DNA from: an uncultured Burkholderiales bacterium
GTDB lineage: Bacteria > Pseudomonadota > Gammaproteobacteria > Burkholderiales > Burkholderiaceae_E
Direction of reading: 5' to 3'
Assembly (NCBI GenBank): GCA_903898725.1
Contig: CAIUGQ010000087.1
Location: forward strand, 1 to 18,624
Length of the DNA: 18,624 nucleotides
Positions 1 to 7,423 of this stretch are shown one piece after another (the stretch's first letter is position 1; each line of letters begins with the position of its first letter). A program made the translations under genes and the position numbers. The notes beneath the pieces are model-generated. The model searched no databases. It was not told where the DNA came from and worked only from the letters and a program-made list of their open reading frames with translations.

Positions 1-566
1 CCGCCGGCGCCGGGCGCGGGCCCTGCGGTCGGGGTGGGCACGATGCGGGCGGCGGGCGTCGCGTCGAACGAGGGCGCACGCGGGGCGGCGACGCGCGGCG
101 CATCGGCCGGACGCGCCGCCGGCGTCGGCGCGGGGGGTTCGACGGCGAGGCTCGCAGACAGGCTCAGCGCCGAGCGGACCAGCGCCCGCAGCGAATCCAG
201 CCCGACCGGCTTGGACAGGTAGTCGAAGGCGCCGGCCTTGAGCGCGGCGACGGCGCTCTCGGCGCTGCCGAACGCGGTGATGACCGCGACCGGCGTGTCG
301 GGATGCTCGGCGCCGATCTGCGCGACCAGCGTCAGGCCGTCCCCGTCGGGCAGTCGCATGTCGGTCAGGCACAGCGCATAGCGGCCCGAGGCGAGCAGGC
401 GACGCGCCGACGCGAGATCGGGCGCGCAGTCGACGTCCAGCCCCATGCCCACCAGCGTCAGCTCGAGCAGCTCGCGCAGGTCGGCCTCGTCGTCGACCAC
501 GAGGGCGCGGGGGGCGCGCATGCCGCGGGCGAGGCTGCGGTTCTGTTCGGGCGGCATGGGGTTCAT
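1..566 (-). CDS. pilR: PilR-like response regulator, N-terminal part (cut by window edge)
   Basis: The visible 188 residues contain a complete receiver domain. The acidic pair is D25-D26, the expected phospho-acceptor is D69 in the LTDMRLP motif, the switch threonine is T97 in VITAF, and the conserved lysine is K119 in LSKP. After about residue 138 the chain becomes a Pro/Ala-rich linker of at least 50 residues that runs off the window, so the sigma54 AAA+ and DNA-binding domains expected of PilR are not seen. The ATG lies in an ATGA overlap with the upstream kinase stop codon, which implies translational coupling. In known systems PilR is phosphorylated by PilS and activates the sigma54 promoter of the major pilin gene. 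The PilR assignment rests on the PilS-like partner and the ffh/ccsA/PP0621 gene order. Another NtrC-family regulator cannot be excluded without the C-terminus. Confidence 0.85.
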   Translation of the reverse strand, partial: MNPMPPEQNRSLARGMRAPRALVVDDEADLRELLELTLVGMGLDVDCAPDLASARRLLASGRYALCLTDMRLPDGDGLTLVAQIGAEHPDTPVAVITAFGSAESAVAALKAGAFDYLSKPVGLDSLRALVRSALSLSASLAVEPPAPTPAARPADAPRVAAPRAPSFDATPAARIVPTPTAGPAPGAG

Positions 567-2206
567 CGGTGGGTGCCGGGGACGGGCGCGGGCTCGACGA
601 CGAACGCGCTGCGCAGCGGCGGATTATCGCCCGCGGGCCGATAGCGGATCGTCGCGCCGTTGGCGGTGCACAACTCGCGGGCCAGGTGCAGTCCGAGCCC
701 GGTGCCGCGGGTCTCGGTGGTGAAGAAGGGCTCGAACAGGTGCACCCGCGACGCGGGCGCCACGCCGGGGCCGTCGTCGGAGACGACCAGCGTCCAGCGT
801 CCGCTGGCATCGGGCGCCCAGTCGACCCGGACCGCGCCACGCTCGCCGCTGGCATGGCGCAGCGCATTGCCGAGCAGGTTGAGCAGCACCTGGCGCAGGT
901 TGCCCGCGTCGAACCAGATCGGCATCTCGGCGCGCGCGCGGCACTCGATGCGTCGTGCATCGGCGCCCGACTGCGCGACCAGCTCGGCGATCGCCTGCAC
1001 GAGGAAGGCCTCGGCCGGCAAGGCCTCCGGCGTCGCGCTGCCGCGTCTCGAGATCGACAGCACGTCCTCGATGATGCGGTCGATGCGCCGGCAGTTGTCC
1101 TCGACGATCGTCGCCAGCCGCTCGAGGCGCGGCTCGCCCAGCTGCTCGGCCAGCAGGCCGTTCGCATGCCGGATCGCCGACAGCGGGTTGCGGATCTCGT
1201 GGGCGATCGACGCCGACAGCCGGCCCATCGAGGCGAGCTTGAGCTGCTGGGCACGGGCCTCGAGCCGACCGAGGTCCTCGAGCACGACCACCTCGTCGGC
1301 GCCCTCGGACGGCACGCCGAGCCGCCGGGCCCGCAGCCGCCGCTCGGCGCCGTCGACGCCGGGCACGATGAACTCGGCGACGTCGGTCACCGGCTCGGCG
1401 GCCGCACTCGCCGGCCCGATGCCGAGCGCCGCACGCAGCGGCAGCAGGCCGGGCAGCACCGCGGCGCCCGGTGTCGCGCCCGCCAGCATGTCGCGTGCCG
1501 ACCGGTTGATCGCCTTCGGCTCGCCGCGGGCACCGAGCACGATCACGCCGTCGGGCAGATCCGCGATGACGGCCTGCGTGACCGCGAGCTGGTTGCGCAG
1601 GTCCTCGCCGCGACGCCAGGCGAGCCGCTCCTGGGACTCGAGCCGCCGGGCCAGCCGCCCGACCACCGCCGCCGTCGCCAGCAGGACCGCACCGGTCAGC
1701 CCCGACTGCACGAAGGCCGAATCGCCGGCCTGGCCGTCGAGGCCTCGCCAGCCGGTCTCGGCCAGCAGCAGCAGCGTCGAGACCGCCGCGAACAGCATCC
1801 CGACCCGGGCCCCCACCAGGATCGCCGCCCCCGCGTTGGGCAGCAGTAGCAGCACCGCCAGCCCGGTCCGCTGGCCGCCCGAGGCATGGATCAGCAGCGC
1901 CAGCGCGCCGAGGTCGACCGCGATCTGGATCATCGCGAGCGTGGGCAGCGCCACCCGGCCGGGCCGGCTCGACAGCACGAAGAAGACACCGGCCAGCACG
2001 AGGTAGGCCGCGGCGACCGGCAGGAACAGGCCCGCGTCGAAGCGCTCGTCGAGGGTGCCCATGCTGCGCATGACCGGCACGTAGGCGATCAGCAGGCCTG
2101 CGACGACGAGCCGGGACAGGGCGAAGTACTGGAATGACCGGCGGTAGGCCGGCCAGCCCGCCGCGTCGCGGCCGGGAACGTGCTCGGCCGGCGGCTGACC
2201 GCTCAC
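563..2206 (-). CDS. pilS: PilS-like membrane sensor histidine kinase
   Basis: This 547-residue protein has the length and layout of PilS. A hydrophobic N-terminal region (about residues 25-190) holds around six membrane segments. A PAS-like stretch follows (about 205-300), then a HisKA domain with the phosphorylated H336 in SIAHEIRNPLSAIRH, then a HATPase domain with the N box around N447, the DDGPGV G1 motif and GTGLGLHLA. PilS controls the phosphorylation state of PilR and senses pilin levels in the inner membrane. The start is a GTG one base after the stop of the small zinc-motif gene, and the stop overlaps the regulator's ATG, so the genes form one operon. No close in-frame ATG precedes the first membrane segment, which supports the GTG. 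Family assignment is strong; the signal it senses here is inferred from the family. Confidence 0.9.
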   Translation of the reverse strand: MSGQPPAEHVPGRDAAGWPAYRRSFQYFALSRLVVAGLLIAYVPVMRSMGTLDERFDAGLFLPVAAAYLVLAGVFFVLSSRPGRVALPTLAMIQIAVDLGALALLIHASGGQRTGLAVLLLLPNAGAAILVGARVGMLFAAVSTLLLLAETGWRGLDGQAGDSAFVQSGLTGAVLLATAAVVGRLARRLESQERLAWRRGEDLRNQLAVTQAVIADLPDGVIVLGARGEPKAINRSARDMLAGATPGAAVLPGLLPLRAALGIGPASAAAEPVTDVAEFIVPGVDGAERRLRARRLGVPSEGADEVVVLEDLGRLEARAQQLKLASMGRLSASIAHEIRNPLSAIRHANGLLAEQLGEPRLERLATIVEDNCRRIDRIIEDVLSISRRGSATPEALPAEAFLVQAIAELVAQSGADARRIECRARAEMPIWFDAGNLRQVLLNLLGNALRHASGERGAVRVDWAPDASGRWTLVVSDDGPGVAPASRVHLFEPFFTTETRGTGLGLHLARELCTANGATIRYRPAGDNPPLRSAFVVEPAPVPGTHR

Positions 2207-2207
2207 G

Positions 2208-2540
2208 TCAGCGGCCGTCGCGGCTCGCCGCGTCCACCGGTCCGGCGGTGCCGGTCGCGTCGCGATGGGCGTCGCTGCAGTAGACCTTGCCGCCGGCGAA
2301 GCGGGCCTCGGAGCCCGGCAGGTGCACGCCGCAGACCGCGCACTGCATCATCAGCTCGGGGGCGCCGGGGCGCCGCGGCTCGCGGCCGGCCTCGGCGGCA
2401 TCGCCGCCGCCCGCGGCCGCATCGGCCGCAGTCCGGGCCGCGTCGCGCGCGCGCTCGGCCCGCACCCGGCTGATCGTCCAGAGCCGCCACGCGCCCCAGG
2501 CGATCAGCCCGATCACGACCCAGGTCATCACCTTGCCCAT
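2208..2540 (-). CDS. PP0621-family small membrane-anchored protein with zinc-binding motif
   Basis: A 110-residue protein with one N-terminal membrane segment (about residues 5-22), an Ala/Arg/Glu-rich linker, and a C-terminal knuckle with C67-x2-C70-x2-H73 followed by C88-x3-H92. The MMQCAVCGVHLP segment is typical of the PP0621 family, short proteins of unknown function encoded next to pilS in many beta- and gammaproteobacteria. The spacing of Cys and His residues suggests binding of one metal ion, probably zinc; this is inferred. It begins with ATG, 19 bp after the ccsA-like gene, and ends one base before pilS. The position suggests a role tied to type IV pilus signalling or envelope assembly, but no function is established. 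Confidence 0.85.
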   Translation of the reverse strand: MGKVMTWVVIGLIAWGAWRLWTISRVRAERARDAARTAADAAAGGGDAAEAGREPRRPGAPELMMQCAVCGVHLPGSEARFAGGKVYCSDAHRDATGTAGPVDAASRDGR

Positions 2541-2559
2541 CGTCGTGCCCCCGGTCCGT

Positions 2560-3420
2560 TCAGTAGCGCCCGAGCATCACTTCGAACACGAAGCGCGTGC
2601 CGACGTAGGCGAGCAGCAACACGGCGAATCCGCCGAGGGTGAAGCGGGTGGCGATGCGCCCGCGCCAGCCGCGCACCGCGCGCCCGGCCAGCAGCACGCC
2701 GAAGAAGGCGAGCGAGACCACCGAGAAGACGGTCTTGTGCTCGAGCCGGAACGGCCGGCCGAACACTTCCTCGGAGAACATCATCCCGCTGATGGTGGTG
2801 GCCAGCAGCAGCACGAACCCCAGGCCGATGAAGCGGAACAGCAGCCGCTCGAGAACCATCAGCGGCGGCATCCGTCCGAGCCAGCGCGCCATCGCGCCCT
2901 GCTCGACCTCGACCATCGGGCGCTGCAGGTCGCGCTGGACCCACAGCATGAGCAGCGCGTGCAGCGCGGCGAGCAGCAGCACCCCGTAGGCGAGCGTGCC
3001 GGCGAGCAGGTGCGGCACGAACAGCGGCGCCTGCTGGGCGGATTCGAACAGGCGCCCCGGCCACATCAGCGGCATCAGCAGCATGACGAAGGCGAGCGGC
3101 AGCACGACGAGGCGCAGCGCCTCGAGCGAGGTGCGGCGGCCCTCGAACCACAGCAGGACGAGCCCCACCCAGAGGGTGGCCGACAGTGCCTTGGCGAACC
3201 CGTAGTGGAAGCCGCCGCGATCCCACGGCCAGGCGAGCGAGGCACCGTGCAGCACGATGGCGACGGGAAGCAGCCAGCGGGCCGCGGGTTCCGCGGGGCC
3301 GTAGGCGGCACCCGGCTCGGTCCGAGGCGATGCGGGGCCCGTGGCGCTGCGCCAGGCGCCCAGCCAGATCGCGCCGTACAGCGCCGCGGGCAGGGCGAAC
3401 AGAATCAGTACAATCGTCAC
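2560..3420 (-). CDS. ccsA: CcsA/YpjD-like cytochrome c assembly inner membrane protein
   Basis: A 286-residue, very hydrophobic protein with about eight predicted membrane segments. It fits the short CcsA/CcmC-superfamily protein (called YpjD or CorE in some genomes) encoded beside ffh in proteobacteria. Conserved-type histidines are visible at H58 (IVLHGASL), H137 (VPHLLAGTLAYG) and H228 (LEHKTVFS), consistent with haem handling in the membrane. It lacks the long tryptophan-rich loop I would expect in full CcmF-type proteins, so haem transfer to apocytochrome is a family inference. The start is GTG with no clear ribosome binding site. The gene is the first of the operon leading into pilS/pilR and is divergent from ffh with only 23 bp between the start codons. 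Confidence 0.85.
   Translation of the reverse strand: MTIVLILFALPAALYGAIWLGAWRSATGPASPRTEPGAAYGPAEPAARWLLPVAIVLHGASLAWPWDRGGFHYGFAKALSATLWVGLVLLWFEGRRTSLEALRLVVLPLAFVMLLMPLMWPGRLFESAQQAPLFVPHLLAGTLAYGVLLLAALHALLMLWVQRDLQRPMVEVEQGAMARWLGRMPPLMVLERLLFRFIGLGFVLLLATTISGMMFSEEVFGRPFRLEHKTVFSVVSLAFFGVLLAGRAVRGWRGRIATRFTLGGFAVLLLAYVGTRFVFEVMLGRY
3409..3414 (+). promoter_or_regulatory. Possible -10 element for ffh
   Basis: TACAAT lies about 30 bp upstream of the ffh ATG, inside the first codons of the divergent ccsA-like gene. It matches the sigma70 -10 consensus in five of six positions. No convincing -35 hexamer sits 16-18 bp upstream. The 23-bp gap between the two genes leaves no room for a promoter elsewhere, which is the main reason to note it. 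Confidence 0.3.
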
Positions 3421-3443
3421 GATCGGAGTGTAGCGCAGGCCCC

Positions 3444-4790
3444 ATGTTCGACAATCTGTCCCAAAGGCTCGCCCGTGTCGTCAAGACGATGCGCGGCGAA
3501 GCCCGCCTCACCGAGGCGAACACGCAGGAGATGCTGCGCGAGATCCGCATCGCCCTGCTCGAGGCCGACGTGGCGCTGCCGGTCGTGCGCGACTTCATCG
3601 CGAAGGTGCGCGAGAAGGCGCTCGGCCAGGACGTGGTCGGCAGCCTGTCGCCCGGTCAGGCGCTGGTCGGCGTCGTCCACCAGGAGCTGACCGCGCTGAT
3701 GGGCGGGGCCACCGCCGAGCTGAACTTCGCGACCCAGCCGCCGGCGATCATCCTGATGGCCGGCCTGCAGGGCGCCGGCAAGACGACCACCGTCGGCAAG
3801 CTCGCCAAGCGTCTGCGCGAACAGAAGAAGAAGGTGCTGACCGTCTCCTGCGACGTGTACAGGCCGGCCGCCATCGACCAGCTCCAGACCGTCACCGAGC
3901 AGGCCGGGGCGGACTTCTTCCCCTCGACCCCCGATCAGTCGCCGGTCGACATCGCGCGCGCCGCCGTGCTGTGGGCGAAGAACCATTACCACGACGTGCT
4001 GCTGGTCGACACCGCCGGCCGCCTGGGCATCGACGAGGCGATGATGAAGGAGATCGCGGCGCTGCACGCCGCGCTCGCCCCGATCGAGACGCTGTTCGTC
4101 GTCGACGCGATGCAGGGCCAGGACGCGGTCAACACCGCGCGCGCCTTCAAGGACGCGCTGCCGCTCACCGGCGTCGTGCTGACCAAGCTCGACGGCGACT
4201 CGCGCGGCGGCGCCGCGCTGTCGGTCAAGGCGGTCACCGGCTGCCCGATCAAGTTCGTCGGCGTCGGCGAGAAGCTGGCCGGGCTCGACGCCTTCCATCC
4301 CGACCGGATGGCCAACCGCATCCTCGGCATGGGCGACATCGTCGCGCTGGTCGAGCAGGCGCAGGCCAACGTCGATCAGCAGGCCGCCAAGGACCTCGCC
4401 GACAAGCTGAAGTCGGGCAACCGCTTCGACCTCAACGACTTCCTCGCGCAGATCTCGCAGATGAAGAAGATGGGCGGGCTGTCGTCGCTGATGGACAAGC
4501 TGCCGGCCCAGATGCAGGCGGCTACCGGCCAGGCCGACATGGACCGCGCCGAGCGCGACATCCGCCGGATGCAGGGGATCATCCACTCGATGACCCCGGG
4601 CGAGCGCCACAAGCCCGAGCTGATCAAGGCCAGCCGCAAGCGCCGCATCGCGGTCGGCGCCGGCGTGCAGGTGCAGGACGTCAACCGCATGCTGGCGCAG
4701 TTCGACCAGATGCAGTCGATGATGAAGAAGATGCAGAAGGGCGGCCTCGCGAAGATGATGCGGGGCATGAAAGGCATGATGCCGCGCTGA
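3444..4790 (+). CDS. ffh: Signal recognition particle GTPase Ffh
   Basis: This 448-residue protein matches Ffh in length and domain order. The N domain (about 1-90) is followed by the G domain with the P-loop GLQGAGKTTT (K113), DTAGR at 189-193 and TKLDGD from 247. The methionine-rich M domain ends in the Met/Lys-rich helix QMQSMMKKMQK and a short MMRGMKGMM tail. Ffh binds 4.5S RNA and the signal sequence of nascent membrane proteins, and delivers the ribosome to FtsY at the inner membrane. The start was set at MFDNLSQRL, the family's usual beginning; the longer open frame upstream reads antisense through the ccsA-like gene. The stop codon touches the left arm of a long palindrome. Confidence 0.98.
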   Translation: MFDNLSQRLARVVKTMRGEARLTEANTQEMLREIRIALLEADVALPVVRDFIAKVREKALGQDVVGSLSPGQALVGVVHQELTALMGGATAELNFATQPPAIILMAGLQGAGKTTTVGKLAKRLREQKKKVLTVSCDVYRPAAIDQLQTVTEQAGADFFPSTPDQSPVDIARAAVLWAKNHYHDVLLVDTAGRLGIDEAMMKEIAALHAALAPIETLFVVDAMQGQDAVNTARAFKDALPLTGVVLTKLDGDSRGGAALSVKAVTGCPIKFVGVGEKLAGLDAFHPDRMANRILGMGDIVALVEQAQANVDQQAAKDLADKLKSGNRFDLNDFLAQISQMKKMGGLSSLMDKLPAQMQAATGQADMDRAERDIRRMQGIIHSMTPGERHKPELIKASRKRRIAVGAGVQVQDVNRMLAQFDQMQSMMKKMQKGGLAKMMRGMKGMMPR

Positions 4791-4910
4791 AGCCGTGGGC
4801 AAACCTACTGCGCGTCCCGAGCCGACGCCTGTGGTGCTCGCCGTACAGCTGTACGGCTGCGCTCCACGACGCCCGCTCGGGCCTGCTCGCTACGGTTTTC
4901 CCACGGCTTC
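4789..4910. repeat. Long imperfect palindrome (ERIC-like intergenic element)
   Basis: Nearly all of the ffh-dehydrogenase gap is one imperfect palindrome with about 60-nt arms. The outer arms at 4789-4805 and 4894-4910 match in 16 of 17 positions. Inner matching blocks include CCCGAGC with GCTCGGG and GTGG with CCAC. The centre is a perfect 18-bp palindrome at 4840-4857 (two 7-nt arms GCCGTAC/GTACGGC around AGCT). The whole can fold as one long hairpin on either strand. It starts at the second base of the ffh stop codon and ends 21 bp before the next start. There is no T-run, so it is not a classical intrinsic terminator. Size and architecture recall ERIC-type or Correia-type repeats; copy number elsewhere in the genome is unknown. 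Confidence 0.75.
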
Positions 4911-4931
4911 GATACGTCGCGGACGCAAGTC

Positions 4932-6350
4932 ATGAACCCTGATCGCCCTTCCCTCACCGCCGCCGACCTGCCCGACGGCATCGGTCGCGTGCTCGTCGAG
5001 CCCGCCGACACCGCAGGCTTCCTGACCGACTGGCGCCGGCGCTGGACCGGCCGCGCGCTGGCCGTCGTGCAGCCGGGCTCGACCGACGAGGTCGCGACGC
5101 TGGTGCGCTGGTGTGCCGCACACGGCGTGCCGATCGTCCCCCAGGGCGGCAACACCGGCCTGACCGGCGGCTCGGTGCCCGACACCTCGGGCCGGGCGGT
5201 CGTGCTGTCGCTGGCGCGGATGAACCGCGTCCGCGCGATCGACCCGGTCAACGACACCCTCACCGTCGAGGCGGGCGCGGTGCTCGCGTCGGTGCAGGCA
5301 GCCGCCCGCGAGGCCGGGCGCCTGTTCCCGCTCTCGCTCGCCGCCGAGGGCAGCTGCACGATCGGCGGCAACCTCGCCACCAACGCCGGCGGCACCGGGG
5401 TGCTCCGCTACGGCAACGCCCGCGAGCTGTGCCTGGGCCTGGAGGTGGTCACCGCCTCCGGCGAGGTCTGGAACGGCCTGCGCGGGCTGCGCAAGGACAA
5501 CACCGGCTACGACCTGCGCGACCTGTTCATCGGCGCCGAGGGCACGCTCGGCGTGATCACCGCGGCCACGATGAAGCTCTATCCGCAGCCGGCGGCCCAG
5601 GTCACCGCCATCGCCGCGGTGGCCTCGCCGCATGCCGCGCTCGCGCTGCTGCAGCTCGCGCGCGGCCTGCTCGGCCCGTCGCTGACCGCCTTCGAGATGA
5701 TGTCGGACCTGTGCCTGACGCTGGTCGCGCGCCACTTCCCCGACTGCCCGAAGCCCTTCGCCGACGCCCCGCCCTACTGCGTGCTGCTCGAGACCTCGGA
5801 TGCAGAGAGCGAGGCCCATGCCGCCGAGCGCTTCGATGCGCTGATGACCCGGGCGATCGAGGACGGCATCGTCTCGGACGCGGTGGTCGCGCAGTCGATC
5901 GCACAGTCGCGCCGCTTCTGGGCGCTGCGCGAGAACATCTCCGAGGCGCAGGCCGCCGAGGGCAAGAACGTCAAGCACGACATCTCGGTGCCGATCTCGG
6001 CCATCGGCGACTTCGTCGAGCGCACCGACGCGCTGCTGGCCCGCCACTTCCCGGGCATCCGGATGGTGGTGTTCGGCCACCTCGGCGACGGCAACCTGCA
6101 CTACAACGTCTCCCCGCCCCTGGGTGCGGACGGCGACTCGCTGCTCGCGCAGCAGGACGCGATCAACGCGCTGGTCCACGATGCGGTGGCCGCCGCCGAC
6201 GGCTCGATCTCGGCCGAGCACGGGATCGGCGTGCTCCGGCGCGACGAACTGCCGCGCTACAAGTCGCCGGTCGAGCTCGCCCTGATGCGCAACCTCAAGC
6301 AGGCGCTCGACCCCCAGGGCCTGATGAACCCCGGGAAGATGCTGGGCTGA
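4932..6350 (+). CDS. FAD-binding D-2-hydroxyacid dehydrogenase (GlcD/D2HGDH type)
   Basis: A 472-residue flavoprotein of the VAO/PCMH superfamily. The FAD-binding half shows PQGGNTGLTGGS (from residue 70), GGNLATNAGG and GAEGTLGVIT. The C-terminal half carries FGHLGDGNLHYN (H383, H390) and SAEHGIG (E429, H430), where related D-2-hydroxyglutarate and D-lactate dehydrogenases bind a divalent metal that holds the substrate's hydroxyacid group. It ends with the usual LMNPGKML signature. The family oxidises D-2-hydroxyacids to 2-oxoacids and passes electrons to a flavoprotein or quinone-linked acceptor. The exact substrate (D-lactate, D-2-hydroxyglutarate, glycolate) cannot be read from the sequence. 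The ATG is 21 bp after the palindrome, with only a weak ribosome binding site, so it may rely on read-through from ffh or on a promoter within the palindrome. Confidence 0.92.
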   Translation: MNPDRPSLTAADLPDGIGRVLVEPADTAGFLTDWRRRWTGRALAVVQPGSTDEVATLVRWCAAHGVPIVPQGGNTGLTGGSVPDTSGRAVVLSLARMNRVRAIDPVNDTLTVEAGAVLASVQAAAREAGRLFPLSLAAEGSCTIGGNLATNAGGTGVLRYGNARELCLGLEVVTASGEVWNGLRGLRKDNTGYDLRDLFIGAEGTLGVITAATMKLYPQPAAQVTAIAAVASPHAALALLQLARGLLGPSLTAFEMMSDLCLTLVARHFPDCPKPFADAPPYCVLLETSDAESEAHAAERFDALMTRAIEDGIVSDAVVAQSIAQSRRFWALRENISEAQAAEGKNVKHDISVPISAIGDFVERTDALLARHFPGIRMVVFGHLGDGNLHYNVSPPLGADGDSLLAQQDAINALVHDAVAAADGSISAEHGIGVLRRDELPRYKSPVELALMRNLKQALDPQGLMNPGKMLG

Positions 6351-6360
6351 GCGCCCGACG

Positions 6361-6377
6361 CCGGCGGCGAGCCGCCG
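6361..6377 (+). terminator. GC-rich hairpin after the dehydrogenase gene
   Basis: Seven-base arms CGGCGGC (6362-6368) and GCCGCCG (6371-6377) lie 11 bp after the dehydrogenase stop. The stem is strong but no T-run follows, so termination is possible rather than shown; it may act with Rho or stabilise the transcript end. Confidence 0.3.
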
Positions 6378-6393
6378 ACCGGCCGCCGTGGGT

Positions 6394-6441
6394 ACCCGTG
6401 CAACGGGTGACTGTCACGAAACCGTCATCGAGGCTTAGACT
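6394..6441 (+). promoter_or_regulatory. Candidate control region for the glutamine amidotransferase gene
   Basis: Two overlapping small inverted repeats precede the gene: ACCCGT-gca-ACGGGT at 6394-6408 and GTGAC-t-GTCAC at 6407-6417. A weak promoter-like pair follows: CTGTCA at 6411-6416 and TAGACT at 6436-6441, with a 19-bp spacer. If real, the second repeat overlaps the -35 element, a usual place for an operator. Each hexamer matches the sigma70 consensus in only four of six positions. Confidence 0.3.
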
Positions 6442-6474
6442 GGCCGCAGACCCAGCGGTGAAGCCTCCTCCGAC

Positions 6475-7311
6475 ATGTGCCGCCTCCTCGCCTACCTCGG
6501 TGCCCCGACCTTCCTGTCGGAGCACGTCGAGCGCCCGCCGCGCTCGCTGATCGCCCAGTCGCTGACCGCCGCCGAGGCGAAGACGGTGACCCAGGGTGAC
6601 GGCGTGGGCATCGGCTGGTACGGCGAGCGGCCCGAACCCGGCCTGTACCGCGAGGCGCGCCCCGCCTGGTCGGACGAGAACCTGCGCGGCCTGTGCCGCC
6701 AGATCCGTGCCGGCCTCTTCTTCGCCCACGTGCGCGCCGCCACCGGCACCGACGCCTCGCGCGCCAACTGCCACCCGTTCGCCGACGGCCGCCACCTGTT
6801 CATGCACAACGGGCAGATCGGCGGCTACGGCCGCATCCGCCGGCGTGTCGAGGCGCTGATCGGCGACGGCGCCTACGACGCCCGGCTGGGCACCTCCGAC
6901 TCCGAGGCGATCTTCCTGGCCGCGCTGTCCGGCGGGCTGGCCGCCGACCCGGCGGCCGCCTATGCGCGGGTGCTGGAGGAGATCGTGCGGCTGCAGCGGG
7001 CGCAGGGCATCCGCGCGCCGGTGCGCTTCGCCGCCTGCCACACCGACGGCCGCACGCTGCATGCGTTCCGCTGGGCGTCCGACGACCGCAGCCCGTCGCT
7101 GTACCTGCGTCGGCTCGACGACGGCGTGGTGATCGCCTCCGAGCCCTACGACGATGCGCGCGATGCCTGGGAGGCCGTGCCGCCGGACCGATCGGTCACG
7201 GTCGGTGCCGACGGCGTGGTGCGGATCGAGCGCTTCGGCCCAAGCCTGCGCCCGGATGCCGCGGCCTCCGAGGCCCCCGAGGCGGTCGCCCCGGAAGCCA
7301 GCAGCGCCTGA
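6475..7311 (+). CDS. Class II glutamine amidotransferase (YafJ/EgtC type)
   Basis: A 278-residue protein that begins MCRLLAYLG. Removal of Met1 exposes Cys2 as the N-terminal nucleophile of the Ntn glutaminase fold. Other family motifs follow: GDGVGIGWYG, FFAHVRAATG (substrate-binding Arg), NCHPF and FMHNGQI (oxyanion Asn/Gly), and TSDSEAIF. The domain releases ammonia from an amide, either glutamine or a gamma-glutamyl group as in EgtC of ergothioneine synthesis. No ergothioneine partner gene (egtB, egtD) lies nearby and no synthase domain is fused, so the physiological substrate is unknown. The C-terminal 25 residues are Ala/Pro/Glu-rich and probably disordered. The gene stands alone, 124 bp after the dehydrogenase and convergent with the hydrolase operon. 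The start is fixed by the catalytic Cys2. Confidence 0.92.
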   Translation: MCRLLAYLGAPTFLSEHVERPPRSLIAQSLTAAEAKTVTQGDGVGIGWYGERPEPGLYREARPAWSDENLRGLCRQIRAGLFFAHVRAATGTDASRANCHPFADGRHLFMHNGQIGGYGRIRRRVEALIGDGAYDARLGTSDSEAIFLAALSGGLAADPAAAYARVLEEIVRLQRAQGIRAPVRFAACHTDGRTLHAFRWASDDRSPSLYLRRLDDGVVIASEPYDDARDAWEAVPPDRSVTVGADGVVRIERFGPSLRPDAAASEAPEAVAPEASSA

Positions 7312-7423
7312 CCCGGGCAGATCCGGCGGGGCGCCCCTGCGGGCGGCCCCTGGACAGGCGCTCACGCGGGAACGCCTGCCCGCGTGGCACACCCCCTAGG
7401 AACGCCCCCTCGGAACGCCCCCT
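7312..7423. repeat. Convergent intergenic region with alternative hairpins and a 13-bp tandem repeat
   Basis: This gap between convergent genes holds a 10-bp palindrome GGGGCGCCCC (7328-7337). It also holds two overlapping inverted repeats that cannot form together: CAGGCG 7355-7360 with CGCCTG 7373-7378, and CACGCGGG 7363-7370 with CCCGCGTG 7379-7386. A 12-bp word GGAACGCCCCCT then occurs twice with a 13-bp period (7399-7410 and 7412-7423), with a partial third copy before it. The hairpins may serve as transcript ends for both strands, though no T-run is present. Confidence 0.5.

Noticed and set aside
569..2006. Plus-strand open frames opposite pilS
   Set aside because: No domains and biased composition, while pilS is unambiguous.
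4791..4931. Intrinsic terminator for ffh
   Set aside because: The palindrome is far longer than a terminator stem and lacks a T-run; it is recorded as a repeat instead.
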